NCBI RefSeq assembly: GCF_900100865.1
Contig: NZ_LT627734.1
Location: forward strand, 124,001 to 188,000
Length of the DNA: 64,000 bases
Origin: Candidatus Aquiluna sp. UB-MaderosW2red
Lineage (GTDB): Bacteria > Actinomycetota > Actinomycetes > Actinomycetales > Microbacteriaceae
Reading direction: 5' to 3'
Positions 25,096 through 33,203 of this stretch are shown piece by piece (the stretch's first letter is position 1; every line of letters starts with the position of its first letter). The translations under genes were made by a program, and so were the position numbers. A model generated the notes under the pieces. It did not search any database. It was not told the origin of the DNA and saw only the letters and a list, made by a program, of their open reading frames with translations.

Positions 25096-25980
25096 CTAGT
25101 CCTGCTCTTTCTTTGTAAACCCGGTGGCCTTGAGGTAAATCAACACGAAGACCAAGATCACTGCGAAGTTCAAAACCGACAGGGCGGCCGACTGGCCGAC
25201 CTCTTGGCTTCTAAAGGCCAATTTATACATCAGCGTTGTTGTGGTGTCAGTGTCGTAGCCCGGACCACCCTGGGTCATCACCCAAATGATTGGGAACTGG
25301 TTGAACACGTTAATCAGATTGATAACCGCCGCTACCGATAGTGAGGTGAATAACAGCGGGAAGGTGATCGAAGAATAGGTTTTGCGAGGGGATGCGCCAT
25401 CAACTCTGGCAGCCTCGTAGATTTCGTTTGGAATGGTTTGCAGTCCCGCGAGAATCACAAAGGTTGTGAAGGGGAGTGAAACAAAAACCGCCACCACAAT
25501 CAGCCAGGGGAACGAGGTGCTCGAAGAGCCCAACCACTCCACCACTTCGGATTCGTCAATGAAACCAAGGTCGGTGAGAATTCTGTTTAGAATCCCGTAA
25601 TAACCATCGAGCATCCAACGGAAGCTGGTTGCTGTCATGATGACCGAAGAGGCCCAAGGCACGATCAAGGCCCAGCGCACATACCTTCTGCCGGGGAAGT
25701 CTTGATTCAAAAGCTGCGCTAGCGCCAGCGAGATGAGAATCGTGAGGGTTACCACCACGACCACCCAGAAAATGGTTCGCACAAAGGCGCCGACCAAGTT
25801 GGGGTTTTCTAATAGCTCGCGGTAGTTATCTAAACCGACGAAGCCCTTTTCTTTTCCGGAACCCGATATCTCGAGGGTTGAGGTGCGGATCATTTCGTAT
25901 ACGGGCCAAAGCACCACACCAAAGATCAGAACCAACATCGGTGTGAGCCAAGGAATTGGCCCAGCGAGAATCTTTTTCAT
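25096..25980 (-). CDS. sugar ABC permease, MalF type
   Basis: A 294-residue permease with six predicted helices and the EAA loop YEAARVDGASPRKTYSSI. It starts with ATG after AGGGAG. It pairs with the MalG-type permease to form the channel fed by the binding protein encoded upstream. A strong terminator-like hairpin separates it from the binding-protein gene, so it should be expressed at a lower level. Confidence 0.92.
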   Translation of the reverse strand: MKKILAGPIPWLTPMLVLIFGVVLWPVYEMIRTSTLEISGSGKEKGFVGLDNYRELLENPNLVGAFVRTIFWVVVVVTLTILISLALAQLLNQDFPGRRYVRWALIVPWASSVIMTATSFRWMLDGYYGILNRILTDLGFIDESEVVEWLGSSSTSFPWLIVVAVFVSLPFTTFVILAGLQTIPNEIYEAARVDGASPRKTYSSITFPLLFTSLSVAAVINLINVFNQFPIIWVMTQGGPGYDTDTTTTLMYKLAFRSQEVGQSAALSVLNFAVILVFVLIYLKATGFTKKEQD

Positions 25981-26013
25981 CAGCTCCCTAACAGATTAAC
26001 TGTATTACCTGAG

Positions 26014-26050
26014 AAAAAACTGGCGGGGGCCAGATGTGGTCCCCGCCAGT
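26014..26050 (-). terminator. attenuator hairpin between binding protein and permeases
   Basis: ACTGGCGGGG (26020-26029) pairs with CCCCGCCAGT (26041-26050); on the minus strand the stem is followed by six T residues (26014-26019). It has all marks of a rho-independent terminator but lies inside the operon, so it probably lets only part of the transcripts reach the permease genes. Confidence 0.85.
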
Positions 26051-26077
26051 TCTAACTATCTAGCACTGACTAATTAC

Positions 26078-27352
26078 TTATTCAGCTTTTGATGCAATGT
26101 TTTCTAGGACTGCCATTATGTTGGCACCCTTTTCTACAGCCTTACCAATGGTCTGCTGCATTTCACCCTGAACTGCTGGCCACGAGGCCTCGGTTCCTGG
26201 GTAGAACACTGCCTGTGGAAGGATCTCGATGTATGGAGCTAGTGCTGGGTCGTTGGCTAGTGCTGCACCAGCTGAAACGGTTGCTGGCAAGAATCCACCA
26301 GCGGCCTCTAAGAAGCCAGCGTAGTTTTCAGGCTGGTACAAGAAAGCCAAGAACTTCTGCACTGCATCTAGGTTGCCCTCTTTTTTGAAACCGAAGAAGT
26401 AGTCCTGCACACCAAGGGTGATTGAGGAACCATCTGCACGGTTGCTTGGGAAGGTGGTGAAGCCGTAGTTGATTGGGCTTGCCTGCTCAGCCAAAACGTT
26501 TGGCAAGAACTGGGCACCGTTCAACATTGCAGCCTTGCCCTCAGCGAACAGTGCGAATGCACAGTCGGTGCGGTTGCAAGTTGCAGGTGTTGGGTTAGTT
26601 AGGCCCTGGTCTACTAGCGAGGCTAGGTACTCCATGGTCTCTACGTTCTTGTCGGAGGTGATGGACCACTTGCCGTCAGTGAACACTCCACCGTCGTTGG
26701 AGTTAGCCCAAATCATGAACTCGGCCTGCGCCTCTTCTGGGCCCAGTGGGAGAACTAGGGGAACGATTGCAGAGTCGTAAGCCTTGATCTTCTGCATTGC
26801 TGCCTCTAGGCCATCCCAGGTCTTGAGATCCTCAACTGCAACTCCGGCTGCAGCAAGAATGTCCTTGTTGTAGAAGAACAAGCGGGCTGAGGCAAGGTCG
26901 GGAAGTGCATAAGCAACCCCGTTGTACTTTGAGTTCTCAATGAAGGTTGGAACCATGTCTGCCAATACGTCTGCTGGAACTAGTTCCTCTGCGGTGTAAA
27001 GCAAGTCATCTGCTGCAAATGAAGAGAAGTAGTTCAAGTTACCGATGTCAGGAAGATCTCCGGTCTGAACCATGGTCTTTAGCTTCTGGTCGATATCGTT
27101 CCAGCTAACTACCTCTACCTCTACGGTGATGTTCTGATTCTCCGCCTCAAAGCGGGTAACTAGGTCATCGTAATAAGGCTGCATTGCATCGGTGTACTGG
27201 GCAGCAACCATGCGAATGGTTACTGGCTCAGTAGATACTGCACCATCGGTTGGAGTAACCGTTGATTCTGCTGCACAGCCGACTAGTGTCGAAGCTGCAA
27301 TTAGACCTGCCGCTGCGACTGCAATGCCGCGCTTTAGTCCCCTCTTGCTCAT
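26078..27352 (-). CDS. sugar-binding lipoprotein of ABC transporter
   Basis: A 424-residue family 1 extracellular binding protein. Signal and lipobox: GIAVAAAGLIAASTLVGC, Cys at about residue 26. VTIRMVAAQYTDAMQPYYDD, FFYNKDILAAAGV and AMLNGAQFLPN fit the type I sugar-binding fold. It should capture GalNAc or related amino sugars and deliver them to the two permeases downstream. AGAGGA precedes the ATG. It is the first gene of the minus-strand operon. Confidence 0.92.
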   Translation of the reverse strand: MSKRGLKRGIAVAAAGLIAASTLVGCAAESTVTPTDGAVSTEPVTIRMVAAQYTDAMQPYYDDLVTRFEAENQNITVEVEVVSWNDIDQKLKTMVQTGDLPDIGNLNYFSSFAADDLLYTAEELVPADVLADMVPTFIENSKYNGVAYALPDLASARLFFYNKDILAAAGVAVEDLKTWDGLEAAMQKIKAYDSAIVPLVLPLGPEEAQAEFMIWANSNDGGVFTDGKWSITSDKNVETMEYLASLVDQGLTNPTPATCNRTDCAFALFAEGKAAMLNGAQFLPNVLAEQASPINYGFTTFPSNRADGSSITLGVQDYFFGFKKEGNLDAVQKFLAFLYQPENYAGFLEAAGGFLPATVSAGAALANDPALAPYIEILPQAVFYPGTEASWPAVQGEMQQTIGKAVEKGANIMAVLENIASKAE

Positions 27353-27680
27353 ATATTCCTCTCAATTTATCAATCAATCGTGCTCGACTGCTTGGGGATG
27401 CTGAGGCCATTTGGACCCAGAACCTGACGTAATGCTAATAATTATTTAATTATTATGCATAGTTTTGATTATTACAGTCTGATTACAATTGAAATTCGTC
27501 AAGATTTATAATTCAATAAAGACCAACAGAAATAACGTATTTAAGGCAATTTGTAGAGTTTGAATCATTTAATACCGATGAAACTTGAGTAAAATCTGCA
27601 ATTTATTTGCACTATTTTGATGTTTTCCTCAATAATAAGAGAACATTCAACTTTTTCTTCTTTTTGATTAGGAGCACCCA
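27353..27680. promoter_or_regulatory. AT-rich divergent control region of the amino-sugar locus
   Basis: About 330 bases, strikingly AT-rich, between the divergent transporter and SIS-deaminase operons. It holds a near-perfect palindrome AATAATTATTTAATTATT (27437-27454), extended on both sides by ATGC-type ends, a candidate binding site for the DeoR regulator. Both operon promoters must lie here, but I cannot fix -35/-10 boxes with confidence. AGGAG at 27670-27674 serves the GTG at 27681. Confidence 0.55.
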
Positions 27681-28559
27681 GTGGCAACATTCGCCAGCGT
27701 AGAAGTACTCAGCCAGCCAGAAATATGGGAACAGGTAGTTGACTTGCACTCATCGGTTGCTCACCAATTGCCGGCCAAGGGCGAGAGGGTTGCTTTTGTG
27801 GGGTGCGGCACCAGCTGGTTTGTGTCTATGTCCGCGGCAGTTCTTAGGGAGAGCAAGGGCCTTGGAGAGTCGGACGCCTTTACCGCCAACGAATTTCCAC
27901 TGAATCGTAAATACGACCGAATAGTTGCAATCACCCGCTCCGGCACAACCAGCGAGGTCATCGAGCTGCTAGAAAAACTTGCGGGTCAGAACACAGTCGT
28001 GATCACAGCGGTGGCGGACTCCCCTTGCGCCGAGCTAGCCAAGGAAGCAATCGTTTTAGATTTTGCCGACGAGCAGTCGGTGTTGCAGACTCGCTACGCC
28101 ACTTCGGTGTTGGCTCTTTTACGCACTCACTTCGGCGAAGACCTCACCGGCGCGATTGCTGACTGCCGCCAGGTATTGGCCCAAGAGCTTGATGCGGAAC
28201 TGGTTGCGAGCACCCAGATTACATTTTTGGGAACTGGTTGGACTGTGGGATTGGCACACGAAGCTGCGCTCAAGACCAGAGAATCCTCCCAGTACTGGGC
28301 TGAGGCATACCCTGCCATGGATTATCGCCACGGCCCAATCTCAATTGCAGAGCCGGGGCGCAGTGTTTGGGTGTTTGGTGATGTACCTGCTGGTTTGGAG
28401 AAAGACGTTGCCAAGACTGGAGCAAAGTTCGTGCACTTGGAGCTGGACCCGATGGCGAGCTTAGTGATGGCGCAGCGCATAGCGCTGGCAATCACCGAGT
28501 CGAAGGGCCTGAACGCCGATACCCCAAGACACCTTTCGAGATCAATCGTTCTGAGCTAA
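27681..28559 (+). CDS. agaS: SIS-domain amino-sugar-phosphate deaminase/isomerase (AgaS-like)
   Basis: A 292-residue protein with two sugar isomerase domains: VAFVGCGTSWFVSMSAAVL and AITRSGTTSEVIELLEKL in the first, ITFLGTGWTVGLAHEAALK with ESSQYWAEAYPAMDYRHGP in the second. Such proteins convert galactosamine-6-phosphate to tagatose-6-phosphate and ammonia (AgaS) or act like the GlmS isomerase domain without the amidotransferase part. Downstream PfkB and class II aldolase genes favour the AgaS role. GTG start, AGGAG six bases before. Confidence 0.85.
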   Translation: MATFASVEVLSQPEIWEQVVDLHSSVAHQLPAKGERVAFVGCGTSWFVSMSAAVLRESKGLGESDAFTANEFPLNRKYDRIVAITRSGTTSEVIELLEKLAGQNTVVITAVADSPCAELAKEAIVLDFADEQSVLQTRYATSVLALLRTHFGEDLTGAIADCRQVLAQELDAELVASTQITFLGTGWTVGLAHEAALKTRESSQYWAEAYPAMDYRHGPISIAEPGRSVWVFGDVPAGLEKDVAKTGAKFVHLELDPMASLVMAQRIALAITESKGLNADTPRHLSRSIVLS

Positions 28560-28579
28560 AGGGTTGCTAGGTTTCTATA

Positions 28580-29473
28580 GTGAAAATACTCGGGATTGAT
28601 CTTGGTGGCACCAGCATAAAATCCGGCCTAATTTCGCCCTCGGGTGAGGTAACCGAGCTGCGCAGAACCAAGACTCCAAACAACGACCCATCCGGCGAAC
28701 AAGCGGTCGAGGTCCTGGCCGAAATAGTAAAAAATTACCTAAACAACCACGAGATTAAAGTAGTAGGACTTTGCGTGCCGGGGATTGTCGACGCCCAAAA
28801 TGGCATTGCAGTGTTCTCGGGAACTCTAGGTTGGCGCCATTTTCCAATTGCCCAAAAACTTCAGGAACTGGTTGGGATTCCGGTTTATTTGGAGCATGAT
28901 GTGACCGCTAGCGGTTATGCCGAATTTAGAATTGGCGAGGCCAAGGGTTACGACTCGGCAATGATCATGGCAATTGGAACAGCACTTGCTGCGTGCTTTG
29001 TGATTAATGGAGCGATCTACAGACCGCACAGCGCAGTCGGCGAGATTGGCCATGCACCGACCAGAAACGATAGGCCTTGTGTCTGCGGCAAGACTGGCTG
29101 CATGGAGATGACGGTCTCCGGAGGCGCCTTGGTTCGAAACTATAAGGCGCTCAGTGGCAAAGACGCCACACCCGATCTGATTCTTGATGCCAATAAAGAA
29201 CTGGACCAAATTGCCGTAGAGCTCAGAAGTGAGTTCTACGAGGCACTCGCGTTCGGCATTCATTTTGTAGCGAGCACTCTGGGGCCCCAGGCTGTTGTAA
29301 TCGCAGGCGGCATCGCAGATGCCGATTCGGATTTTGCATCGAGCCTGGAAAAAGAGCTTGATAAGGTTTTGGGCATTCAGCTCAGGCCAAAGATCCTCAT
29401 CTCAAAGCTTGAGGGCACCTCCGGGTGTATCGGGGCCGGGCTGAGTGCAATGGATCGGCTAAAGAACTCTTGA
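28580..29473 (+). CDS. ROK-family sugar kinase, probable GalNAc kinase
   Basis: A 297-residue ROK kinase: N-terminal ATP motif LGIDLGGTSIKSG, the ROK signature with zinc ligands GEIGHAPT...RPCVCGKTGCMEM, and VVIAGGIAD near the end. It should phosphorylate the imported amino sugar at O6 to give the deacetylase substrate. It starts at GTG, 20 bases after the SIS gene, and overlaps the PfkB gene. GlcNAc or glucose kinase activity cannot be excluded from sequence. Confidence 0.88.
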   Translation: MKILGIDLGGTSIKSGLISPSGEVTELRRTKTPNNDPSGEQAVEVLAEIVKNYLNNHEIKVVGLCVPGIVDAQNGIAVFSGTLGWRHFPIAQKLQELVGIPVYLEHDVTASGYAEFRIGEAKGYDSAMIMAIGTALAACFVINGAIYRPHSAVGEIGHAPTRNDRPCVCGKTGCMEMTVSGGALVRNYKALSGKDATPDLILDANKELDQIAVELRSEFYEALAFGIHFVASTLGPQAVVIAGGIADADSDFASSLEKELDKVLGIQLRPKILISKLEGTSGCIGAGLSAMDRLKNS

Positions 29474-30372
29474 TCGGCGTTGTCACCCTCTCTCCAGCGA
29501 TTGACGTCACCTACCAGGTGCAGAAGCTGGTGTTGGGAGAGTCGCACAGGGTTCAAAAAACCTATAAGTTCGCAGGCGGTAAGGCACTTAATGTCGCTCG
29601 GGTGCTCAAATCAGGCGGCCACCACACCGCGTTGATTCTGCCGACTGGAGGCCAGGCAGGATCATGGCTCCGCTCAGAGCTCGAGAAGCTTGGAGTTAGC
29701 TATCAAGCAATCGAGACGATTGCTGAGACTCGAACCTGCGTGAGTGTTGTTGACATCGGGGCGACGGTCTTTAACGAACCAGCACCGAGTGTTTTGGAAT
29801 CCGAATTTGAAGCCTTTTTGGCAATCATCCAAGGCGCCCGAGATACTTCGGTCGGAGTCCTCAGCGGCTCGCTACCGGCCGACCTCACAAGCCAGCAAAT
29901 CACTCGGCTACTGAGTGTAATCAGAGACAGTTTTCCAATAGCAGTGATTGACACCTCAGGCACTGCACTAATTGAGGCTGCCAAACTTGGCTTTGATCTT
30001 CTAAAGCCAAACCGAGAAGAGCTATTGGCTGCCACTGGCTCTGAATCGGTTGAAATAGCGGCTGGGTTTCTAATGTCTCTTGGAGCAAAGCGGGTTTTAG
30101 TTTCGCTCGGGGAATTAGGGGCCAAGCTTTTTACCAGCAAAAAGTTACTCTCTGTTCAGGTTACTAAGGTTCAGGGCAATCCAACCGGCGCCGGCGATGC
30201 GATGGTCGCTACTGCTAGCTGGTCTTTAGATAAGGGCCTCACTGACTCACAGCTGCTAAAAAATGCAGCTGCGGCCGGGAGCTTGGCAGTGCTTGAGCCT
30301 GTGGCCGGGCAGATCAATTGGGAGAAGTTGGCTGATTTAGCCAACACCTTAGAAGTGGAAGAAGTCGAATGA
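29470..30372 (+). CDS. PfkB-family kinase, probable tagatose-6-phosphate kinase
   Basis: A 300-residue ribokinase-fold kinase. It has VVTLSPAIDVTYQV at the N-terminus, as in FruK/LacC, FAGGKALNVARVLKSGG, and the C-terminal catalytic motif NPTGAGDAMVA with its Asp. It would convert tagatose-6-phosphate (or fructose-1-phosphate) to the bisphosphate. The TTG at 29470 overlaps the ROK stop (CTTGA) and fits the family N-terminus; an earlier start at 29425 would add non-family residues. It overlaps the aldolase start as ATGA. Confidence 0.88.
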   Translation: MIGVVTLSPAIDVTYQVQKLVLGESHRVQKTYKFAGGKALNVARVLKSGGHHTALILPTGGQAGSWLRSELEKLGVSYQAIETIAETRTCVSVVDIGATVFNEPAPSVLESEFEAFLAIIQGARDTSVGVLSGSLPADLTSQQITRLLSVIRDSFPIAVIDTSGTALIEAAKLGFDLLKPNREELLAATGSESVEIAAGFLMSLGAKRVLVSLGELGAKLFTSKKLLSVQVTKVQGNPTGAGDAMVATASWSLDKGLTDSQLLKNAAAAGSLAVLEPVAGQINWEKLADLANTLEVEEVE

Positions 30373-31190
30373 CCCTCAAAACAACCGGAGCCATTCTTAG
30401 CCAACAGAGCTTTGTGGTCGCTGCCAATGCCATTTTGCTGGAACAGGGTGAAGCCCTAGTTCAGGCTGCCGAACAAAGCAACACCGGGCTGGTGTTGCAG
30501 CTTTCTGAAAATACGGTTGGCTACCACGGTTCACTTGAGCCAATGGGTTTGGCACTATTGGCGCTTGCTCGCCAAAGTAGTGCCGATATATCAGTGCACC
30601 TGGACCATGCCACCAGGCCAGAGCTGGTCTTGGAGGCCATTGACTTAGGTTTCAGTTCGGTGATGTTCGATGGTTCAAAGCTCTCCTATCAAGAAAACCT
30701 GGCCACCACTAGGGATTTGGCTTTGGCCGCAGCGGCCAAGGGGGTTTGGTTCGAGGCTGAGCTTGGCGAGGTTGGCGGCAAAGACGGCGTTCATGCCCCA
30801 GGGGTCAGAACCAAGCCTTCTGAGGCGATCGAGTTTGTGGCTGCCACCGGAATAGATGGTTTGGCGGTTGCGGTTGGCAGCTCCCACGCCATGACCGAGA
30901 AATCCGCAAGTCTAGATCTTCAATTGATTAGCCAGCTCGCGAGCGCCGTCCCAGTTCCACTTGTGTTGCACGGCTCTTCCGGTGTTGCAATCCCCGAGCT
31001 AAAAAAAGCACTAGCTGCCGGGATTGCCAAGGTAAATGTCGCAACGGAGTTTAACTTGATTTTTAATAGGGCAGTTGCCGAGCACTTCGCTAACGGTGGT
31101 TCGCTCTCCGACCCTCGCAAATACCTAGTCCCTGCCAGAAAGGCAATGGCTCAGGCAATGGTTGACTACCTCTCAGCTTTGAGTAACTAG
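30369..31190 (+). CDS. class II ketose-bisphosphate aldolase (AgaY/GatY/KbaY-like)
   Basis: A 273-residue zinc aldolase. SVHLDHATRP contains the catalytic Asp and first zinc His, and the motifs FEAELGEVGGKDGVH, AVGSSHAM and LVLHGSSGV fit the family. It should split tagatose-1,6-bisphosphate to dihydroxyacetone phosphate and glyceraldehyde-3-phosphate, the last step of the GalNAc route. Fructose-bisphosphate specificity is possible. ATG overlaps the PfkB stop by four bases; last gene of the plus-strand operon. Confidence 0.92.
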   Translation: MTLKTTGAILSQQSFVVAANAILLEQGEALVQAAEQSNTGLVLQLSENTVGYHGSLEPMGLALLALARQSSADISVHLDHATRPELVLEAIDLGFSSVMFDGSKLSYQENLATTRDLALAAAAKGVWFEAELGEVGGKDGVHAPGVRTKPSEAIEFVAATGIDGLAVAVGSSHAMTEKSASLDLQLISQLASAVPVPLVLHGSSGVAIPELKKALAAGIAKVNVATEFNLIFNRAVAEHFANGGSLSDPRKYLVPARKAMAQAMVDYLSALSN

Positions 31191-31341
31191 CCCCCAATAA
31201 GTTTTTCAGAACACTGTCGGCTTTTTAGTTGATGGCCGAGAGTCATCAACGGCTTGAATCCAATTTATGCACATTTCGGGGTCCTCGAGAGACCCGAAAC
31301 ACTAGGCAATATGCACAGCTGTGAGTGTGTTAGTTTGGCCT

Positions 31342-32355
31342 ATGCGTAAATCGATCAAGATCGCAGCGATCTCTGCCGGAGCACTGGTGGTTGCACTTAC
31401 TGCCGGGGGCCTAGCAATCGGTGACTATGTTTACACCTCTGGCACCGCGGTGCCCTGTGGCATAAATACCGATGATCTTGATAACTCCCCCGAGGCTTTT
31501 TATACCTCAACCTATAATTCTGGGCCCTACCCTTCTTCAAGCTGGAATCAGTGGGTGGGCTATGACCTATCTGAGTGGTGGCTTACCGGAGTGCCATACG
31601 ACACCGTAGAGATTCCCGTAGCCCAAGATGTCACTCTTGAGGCGTGGTGGATCACCCCACTTGAGACAAACAACAAGACGGTCATTGTCACCCACGGAAT
31701 CGGCACTTCGAGAAGAGACTTCAATGCCCTCTTGCCAGCCGCGATGCTGGTGAAATCGGGTTTCAACGTCCTTTTGGTTGACATGCGAGATACTGGCGGC
31801 TCGACCTGCACCGACGGTCGTCACTCCGCAGGTCAAGAAGAATCCTCGGACTTTGCCGAGGTAGCACTCTGGCTGAAGAATCAGAAGGGTGTCCCCGCAA
31901 GAAGCATCGGAATGTTTGGGGTATCAGGCGGGGCAATTATGACCTCCCTGCTACCTGCTAAAACAGAGGATGTCTCTGCCTTTGCAATGGAGGGCACCAT
32001 CTTCGATTTTTCAAAGGCGGCCACCGCAGAAGTTGAATTCCAGGGTTTTCCAGGGTTTTTATGGCAGTTCGCCGAGGTCTCGGCAAACCTCTTTCACGGA
32101 GTGGACCTGGGTGAAACTAGCACCAAGACCGGCATTGAAAAGGCTGGTAATAGGCCTATGTTGATTCTCCACGGTGATCAGGATGAGCGTCTGGACTATC
32201 AAAGCTCAGTTGATTTTTACAACTACGCAAAATCAGTCGGAGCAAACATCGAACTGGAGAGGTTTGTCGATGCCAACCACACCGAGGGCATGCTCACTGA
32301 GACGGATCGCTATGCCGAATTGCTAACCGTCTTTTTTGATCGAAACCTGGGCTAA
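31342..32355 (+). CDS. membrane-anchored or exported alpha/beta hydrolase
   Basis: A 337-residue protein with a hydrophobic N-terminal helix (IKIAAISAGALVVALTAGG) that could be a signal or anchor, then an alpha/beta hydrolase: HGIGTSRRDF oxyanion region, nucleophile elbow GVSGGA, acid in HGDQDERLD and His in DANHTEGM. The ATG at 31342 fits the signal; a GTG at 31321 is possible. Esterase or peptidase activity is likely; substrate unknown. It stands alone between the amino-sugar operon and VapBC. Confidence 0.83.
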   Translation: MRKSIKIAAISAGALVVALTAGGLAIGDYVYTSGTAVPCGINTDDLDNSPEAFYTSTYNSGPYPSSSWNQWVGYDLSEWWLTGVPYDTVEIPVAQDVTLEAWWITPLETNNKTVIVTHGIGTSRRDFNALLPAAMLVKSGFNVLLVDMRDTGGSTCTDGRHSAGQEESSDFAEVALWLKNQKGVPARSIGMFGVSGGAIMTSLLPAKTEDVSAFAMEGTIFDFSKAATAEVEFQGFPGFLWQFAEVSANLFHGVDLGETSTKTGIEKAGNRPMLILHGDQDERLDYQSSVDFYNYAKSVGANIELERFVDANHTEGMLTETDRYAELLTVFFDRNLG

Positions 32356-32376
32356 CCAGCTTGAGACCCAAGACAC

Positions 32377-32781
32377 TCACACAATCGGAGTAATCGGCCT
32401 AATCCCAGCTCTGAGAGAGGCTTCAATCAGTTTTTTGTCATAGGTGACGAGTCCTTGGATTTCAGAGGAACAAGCCAACGCGCTCGCTAAGTGAATCGCA
32501 TCCAGAGTTCCCAGACCAAGGCCGACATGCATCACGGCTTGCGTGCAAATCTCTGTTTTTATTTTTAAAAAACTAATTTGCTCAATCAAATCATGAGCTC
32601 GCTGCAGCCCCTCGGGCACAAACCTTAAAATATTGCCAATTAGCTCGGTACGCAGGAGGTCGCTGGAAATTAACCTTGGAAAGTGTTGTGCCTCCAGCCA
32701 GGCTTCCAAAAAGGGTGTCTCTGCCTCCAGCTTCACCAACTTCAGGGCCGCGGAGGTGTCAAGATAATAAGCAGCTTTCAC
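32377..32781 (-). CDS. VapC-like PIN-domain toxin
   Basis: A 134-residue PIN ribonuclease. Acidic active-site residues are visible in YLDTSAALKL (Asp8), LLRTELIG (Glu) and GTLDAIHLA (Asp), the usual PIN triad or tetrad. VapC toxins cut tRNA or rRNA. The start overlaps the antitoxin stop by four bases, and the pair matches vapBC order. Confidence 0.9.
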   Translation of the reverse strand: MKAAYYLDTSAALKLVKLEAETPFLEAWLEAQHFPRLISSDLLRTELIGNILRFVPEGLQRAHDLIEQISFLKIKTEICTQAVMHVGLGLGTLDAIHLASALACSSEIQGLVTYDKKLIEASLRAGIRPITPIV

Positions 32782-33062
32782 AACCTTTCACCTCTAGTTT
32801 GAGTCAGCATCTGCTCTGAGGAAGGGGTTCCCTGGGCGACCCTAGTTGCGCTTGAGTTCTTTAGGAAGTCCGCTAGGTTGCCCCTGGCAATACTGAGGTC
32901 ACCGGCATCCGATAGCTGATCCAAAATGCTTTTTTGTTGAGAAGTAATTTTTGCCACCGGCTCACCGCGCTCTGTGACGGTTATCTCCTCACCGGCCTTC
33001 ACCCGCGCAATCACTGCCGAAGGGTTCTGCTTCAACTCTCTAATTCCCACTTTGTTCTCCAT
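32778..33062 (-). CDS. Phd/YefM-type antitoxin (VapB role)
   Basis: A 94-residue antitoxin: NKVGIRELKQNPSAVIARVK, then GEEITVTERGEPVAKI, the Phd/YefM DNA-binding fold, with a C-terminal part that should cover the toxin. It is encoded directly before the PIN toxin. The start is only a few bases from a palindromic -10 region, so the transcript may be leaderless. Confidence 0.9.
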   Translation of the reverse strand: MENKVGIRELKQNPSAVIARVKAGEEITVTERGEPVAKITSQQKSILDQLSDAGDLSIARGNLADFLKNSSATRVAQGTPSSEQMLTQTRGERL

Positions 33063-33065
33063 GTT

Positions 33066-33100
33066 CTACAATGTAGCACCTGAGGCGTTTCTACTGCCAA
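33066..33100 (-). promoter_or_regulatory. vapBC promoter and operator palindrome
   Basis: The palindrome CTACA-A-TGTAG (33066-33076) ends four bases from the antitoxin ATG (33062). Read on minus it contains a -10 TACATT (33075-33070), and TTGGCA (33100-33095) lies 19 bases upstream as a -35. Antitoxin binding at the palindrome would cover the -10. No room for a Shine-Dalgarno site remains. Confidence 0.6.
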
Positions 33101-33158
33101 AAAGTATCGCAAACTTTCAAAAACACCGTTTTAGGCCTGTGGATAACTAGTTAAAGTA

Positions 33159-33187
33159 AAAACACCGGGCCACTAGCCCGGTGTTTT
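33159..33187 (-). terminator. terminator of the arabinose/ChvE transport operon
   Basis: AAAACACCGGGC (33159-33170) and GCCCGGTGTTTT (33176-33187) make a perfect 12-bp stem with A- and T-runs, so it works on either strand. It lies 17 bases beyond the permease stop at 33204. Confidence 0.88.
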
Positions 33188-33203
33188 CGAGTGACGCTAA
33201 ATG

